This document shows, in pieces, positions 5,753 to 7,330 of a stretch of DNA of 7,330 bases (the first letter of the stretch is position 1; each line of letters opens with the position of its first letter). Made by a program: the position numbers and the translations under genes. The stretch lies in NCBI GenBank assembly GCA_900557255.1, contig USSA01000147.1, positions 1 to 7,330 on the forward strand, written 5' to 3'. Under the pieces are notes generated by a model. That model did not search any database. It was not told the DNA's origin and saw nothing but the letters and a program-made list of their open reading frames with translations. The DNA is from an uncultured Prevotella sp. (GTDB taxonomy: Bacteria; Bacteroidota; Bacteroidia; Bacteroidales; Bacteroidaceae).

Positions 5753-6667
5753 TTAATCTTCAGGATTCAGGATTTCACCACGATAAATCCATCCCTCAGT
5801 CCAATCATCTATCTTCGTGCTCGTAAGATACATGTAAGGTTTCATCTCCCCGTATTCCAAATTTATCTGGTACTTGCCACCAGACTTCATGATTGGAGCT
5901 TCGATGTCGTAGTTACTAACTGTTCCATTGGGAGCAATCAGCTGTATAGACAACCGGGTGGTAAGACAACCATTGGCGGTGGGCATCAAGCGCAAGGTTT
6001 CTGTTATCAACCTATTGTCTTGCGCTGCGATTCCAAAAGGTATGTCACATTCTTCCTTTGTATAGGTGGCAGTTCCGAATGTTCCATCCTCATTTTTATG
6101 CAAGGGCAGGAGTCCAGTTGCGACATTCAGAACCTTACCGCTTATTGCTGTATTTTCAGGTACACCTTCAATGATGATGGTCAATTCTGCAAGCATACGG
6201 TGCATTTCGCTTCTTGTGATATAGTGCACATCCTCCTTGTCGATGACGATGTCTGTTACCCCATAATAGGCATGTTCGGGTGAAGCACTCGGATTCGACA
6301 GTCCGATTGCCAGACTGTTTATGTTGTCAACGGCTCTTGTCTGCTCACTGATGGTGAACGGATCCACCAGATTGATGGTGGTGAGAATGCGGTAGTTACC
6401 TTCCGGCAAGTCATATCGCTCTTTTGCCATTTCCTGCGCACTGCCATACTGGCTTTGCACCACCTGCGTGCCGTCTGTAGTATTCACAATCCATGTCTTC
6501 ACGTCCTTCACTTCTGTGCCCTCGTCGGCTTCATCAGCCCAGGCAAGCGATACCGACAAGCCTCCATCCCCTTCGCCATCATGAACATCATGGTCGCAAC
6601 TTGCCAAGAGGCATGGGACGCATAGCAGCACCCCTAACCAAATATTAAATCTTCTTTTTGCTTTCAT
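5753..6667 (-). CDS. FimB/Mfa2-type fimbrial anchor lipoprotein
   Basis: A 304-residue lipoprotein. A basic N-terminus (KAKRRF), a hydrophobic stretch and lipobox LASC give lipid Cys 24, followed by Asp/His-rich CDHDVHDGEGDGG. The body resembles FimB/Mfa2 anchors: an N-terminal beta domain with LSVSLAWADEADEG (37-50), VKTWIVNTTDG (56-66) and YDLPEGNYRILTTINL (85-100), then a second beta domain about 135-300 with MHRMLAELTIIIEGVP (155-170), LRLMPT (225-230) and GGKYQINLEYG (263-273). Anchor subunits keep their lipid, sit at the pilus base in the outer membrane and limit pilus length. Unlike the three pilins, no Thr-Arg pair occurs near residues 45-50, which fits an uncut N-terminus. It lies 20 nt after the OmpA-domain gene. 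The match is by overall pattern, not a single diagnostic motif. Confidence 0.8.
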   Translation of the reverse strand: MKAKRRFNIWLGVLLCVPCLLASCDHDVHDGEGDGGLSVSLAWADEADEGTEVKDVKTWIVNTTDGTQVVQSQYGSAQEMAKERYDLPEGNYRILTTINLVDPFTISEQTRAVDNINSLAIGLSNPSASPEHAYYGVTDIVIDKEDVHYITRSEMHRMLAELTIIIEGVPENTAISGKVLNVATGLLPLHKNEDGTFGTATYTKEECDIPFGIAAQDNRLITETLRLMPTANGCLTTRLSIQLIAPNGTVSNYDIEAPIMKSGGKYQINLEYGEMKPYMYLTSTKIDDWTEGWIYRGEILNPED

Positions 6668-6687
6668 TTTCTATCTTGTTTTATGGG

Positions 6688-7330
6688 TTACTGATGATTG
6701 TCTTTAGTCTCTACTCGGCGAGCCTTATCCGCATCTTGGGTGTCATCGCTACCATTTCCTATTGCAGTAATGCGACTTGCCTCTATGCCATTCTTCACAA
6801 GCCAAGTTTTTACGGTTTCTGCACGCTGACGAGATATACGTTTATTGACAGCCACGCTGCCTTTTGTGTCACACCAACCTGTTACCGTCACCTTCATGTT
6901 CGGATTCTCTTTCAATGTTTTGAGAATAGCATTCAATTTAGTCTCTTCATTCTGTTGGATGTCGATACTATTGAAGGTGAAATATATGACAGGGAAAGTC
7001 ACCTTTGCAGATACTTTTATGTCTTGCTCAGCTACCTTTGTCTCAGCCTTATCCACGGTTTCTTTCTGATTGACATTCTCCGAAGAAGTTGGTTCCTGTT
7101 GTAGAACCTCCTTTTGTGGAACTGATGGAGTTTCTGCTACCTTGTTCTTCTTTTTAGAGAGGTTAATCCCTAATCTTACTCCACTTTCCCAAACAAAGTT
7201 GTTCTTATGCAGATGTTCTGGCATTCCGTCCATACGTTCGCCAGTAAGACGAGTCAAACCAGAATAGATGCCCAATTTCAGACATGAGGTCAGTTGATAA
7301 CCAACCTGCAAGTCTGCACCATAACCCAAA
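6688..7330 (-). CDS. Outer-membrane barrel protein with C-terminal OmpA domain (partial)
   Basis: The gene enters from the right edge; only the last 213 complete codons are present and the start is outside the window. A TTG at 7329-7327 is an internal Leu codon, not a start. Residues 1-57 look like the last beta-barrel strands (LQVGYQLTSCLKLGIYSGL, then FVWESGVRLGINL). A Lys/Glu/Gln-rich linker (58-108) follows, then an OmpA-like domain (109-213) beginning FPVIYFTFNSIDI. Residues expected to bind peptidoglycan are present: D154 in GWCDTKG and R169 in SRQRAETV, 15 residues apart as in OmpA of Acinetobacter, plus a variant ARRVE near the end. Proteins of this type (DUF3575/DUF3868-like) commonly head Bacteroidales fimbrial operons and may fix the assembly site to the wall; that role is inference. 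The stop lies 20 nt before the anchor gene. Confidence 0.85.
   Translation of the reverse strand, partial: LGYGADLQVGYQLTSCLKLGIYSGLTRLTGERMDGMPEHLHKNNFVWESGVRLGINLSKKKNKVAETPSVPQKEVLQQEPTSSENVNQKETVDKAETKVAEQDIKVSAKVTFPVIYFTFNSIDIQQNEETKLNAILKTLKENPNMKVTVTGWCDTKGSVAVNKRISRQRAETVKTWLVKNGIEASRITAIGNGSDDTQDADKARRVETKDNHQ

Noticed and set aside
5199..5756. 185-codon plus-strand open frame opposite the first pilin gene
   Set aside because: It is an antisense shadow of a well-supported lipoprotein gene, and its peptide has no recognisable domain.
6658..7104. 148-codon plus-strand open frame opposite the OmpA-domain gene
   Set aside because: It is hydrophobic in places but fully antisense to the conserved OmpA domain, and no promoter or leader is visible.

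Overview
The window looks like a Bacteroidales chromosome (Prevotella/Segatella, Bacteroides or a close relative). The evidence is a cluster of type V (FimA/Mfa-type) pilus lipoproteins, a promoter of the Bacteroidetes TAnnTTTG type, A/T-rich leaders without strong Shine-Dalgarno sites, and Rpn-type and AAA/DUF4143 genes that are abundant in this order. I cannot fix the genus from sequence alone.

Left part (1-2140, plus strand). The window opens inside the 3' end of an Rpn/PD-(D/E)XK transposase-family nuclease gene (stop at 322-324). A 617-base gap with no convincing intact gene follows. It holds a 58-nt hairpin repeat (357-414), a second short conserved block (466-487), a possible minus-strand gene remnant (504-815), and a palindromic operator-like array (801-872) whose last half-site overlaps the -33 region of a clear promoter. 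That promoter drives a complete 375-aa ATPase of the AAA_14/DUF4143 family (942-2069). Just after its stop lies a second copy of the hairpin repeat (2082-2139, 55 of 58 bases identical), again followed by the second conserved block. The ATPase, its promoter and the remnant therefore sit between direct repeats, in a cassette-like arrangement.

Right part (2237-7330, minus strand). Five co-directional genes, 20-62 nt apart with no recognisable internal promoter, form a pilus assembly operon that enters from beyond the right edge. In transcription order they are: the C-terminal part of an outer-membrane barrel protein with an OmpA peptidoglycan-binding domain; a FimB/Mfa2-type anchor lipoprotein; two fimbrillin-family lipoproteins; and a fimbrillin fused to a BspA-type leucine-rich repeat domain. 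The four complete products have lipoprotein signal peptides. By analogy with Porphyromonas pili, the subunits would cross the outer membrane as lipoproteins, be trimmed by a protease at a conserved Arg, and polymerise by strand donation. The anchor would hold the base, and the LRR fusion is a natural candidate for a tip or accessory adhesin.

The ATPase gene and the pilus operon converge on a 167-nt intergenic stretch (2070-2236) that holds the second hairpin repeat and a further strong hairpin. The most unusual items are the fimbrillin-LRR fusion, the phased palindromic array over the ATPase promoter, and the direct hairpin repeats bracketing the ATPase segment.
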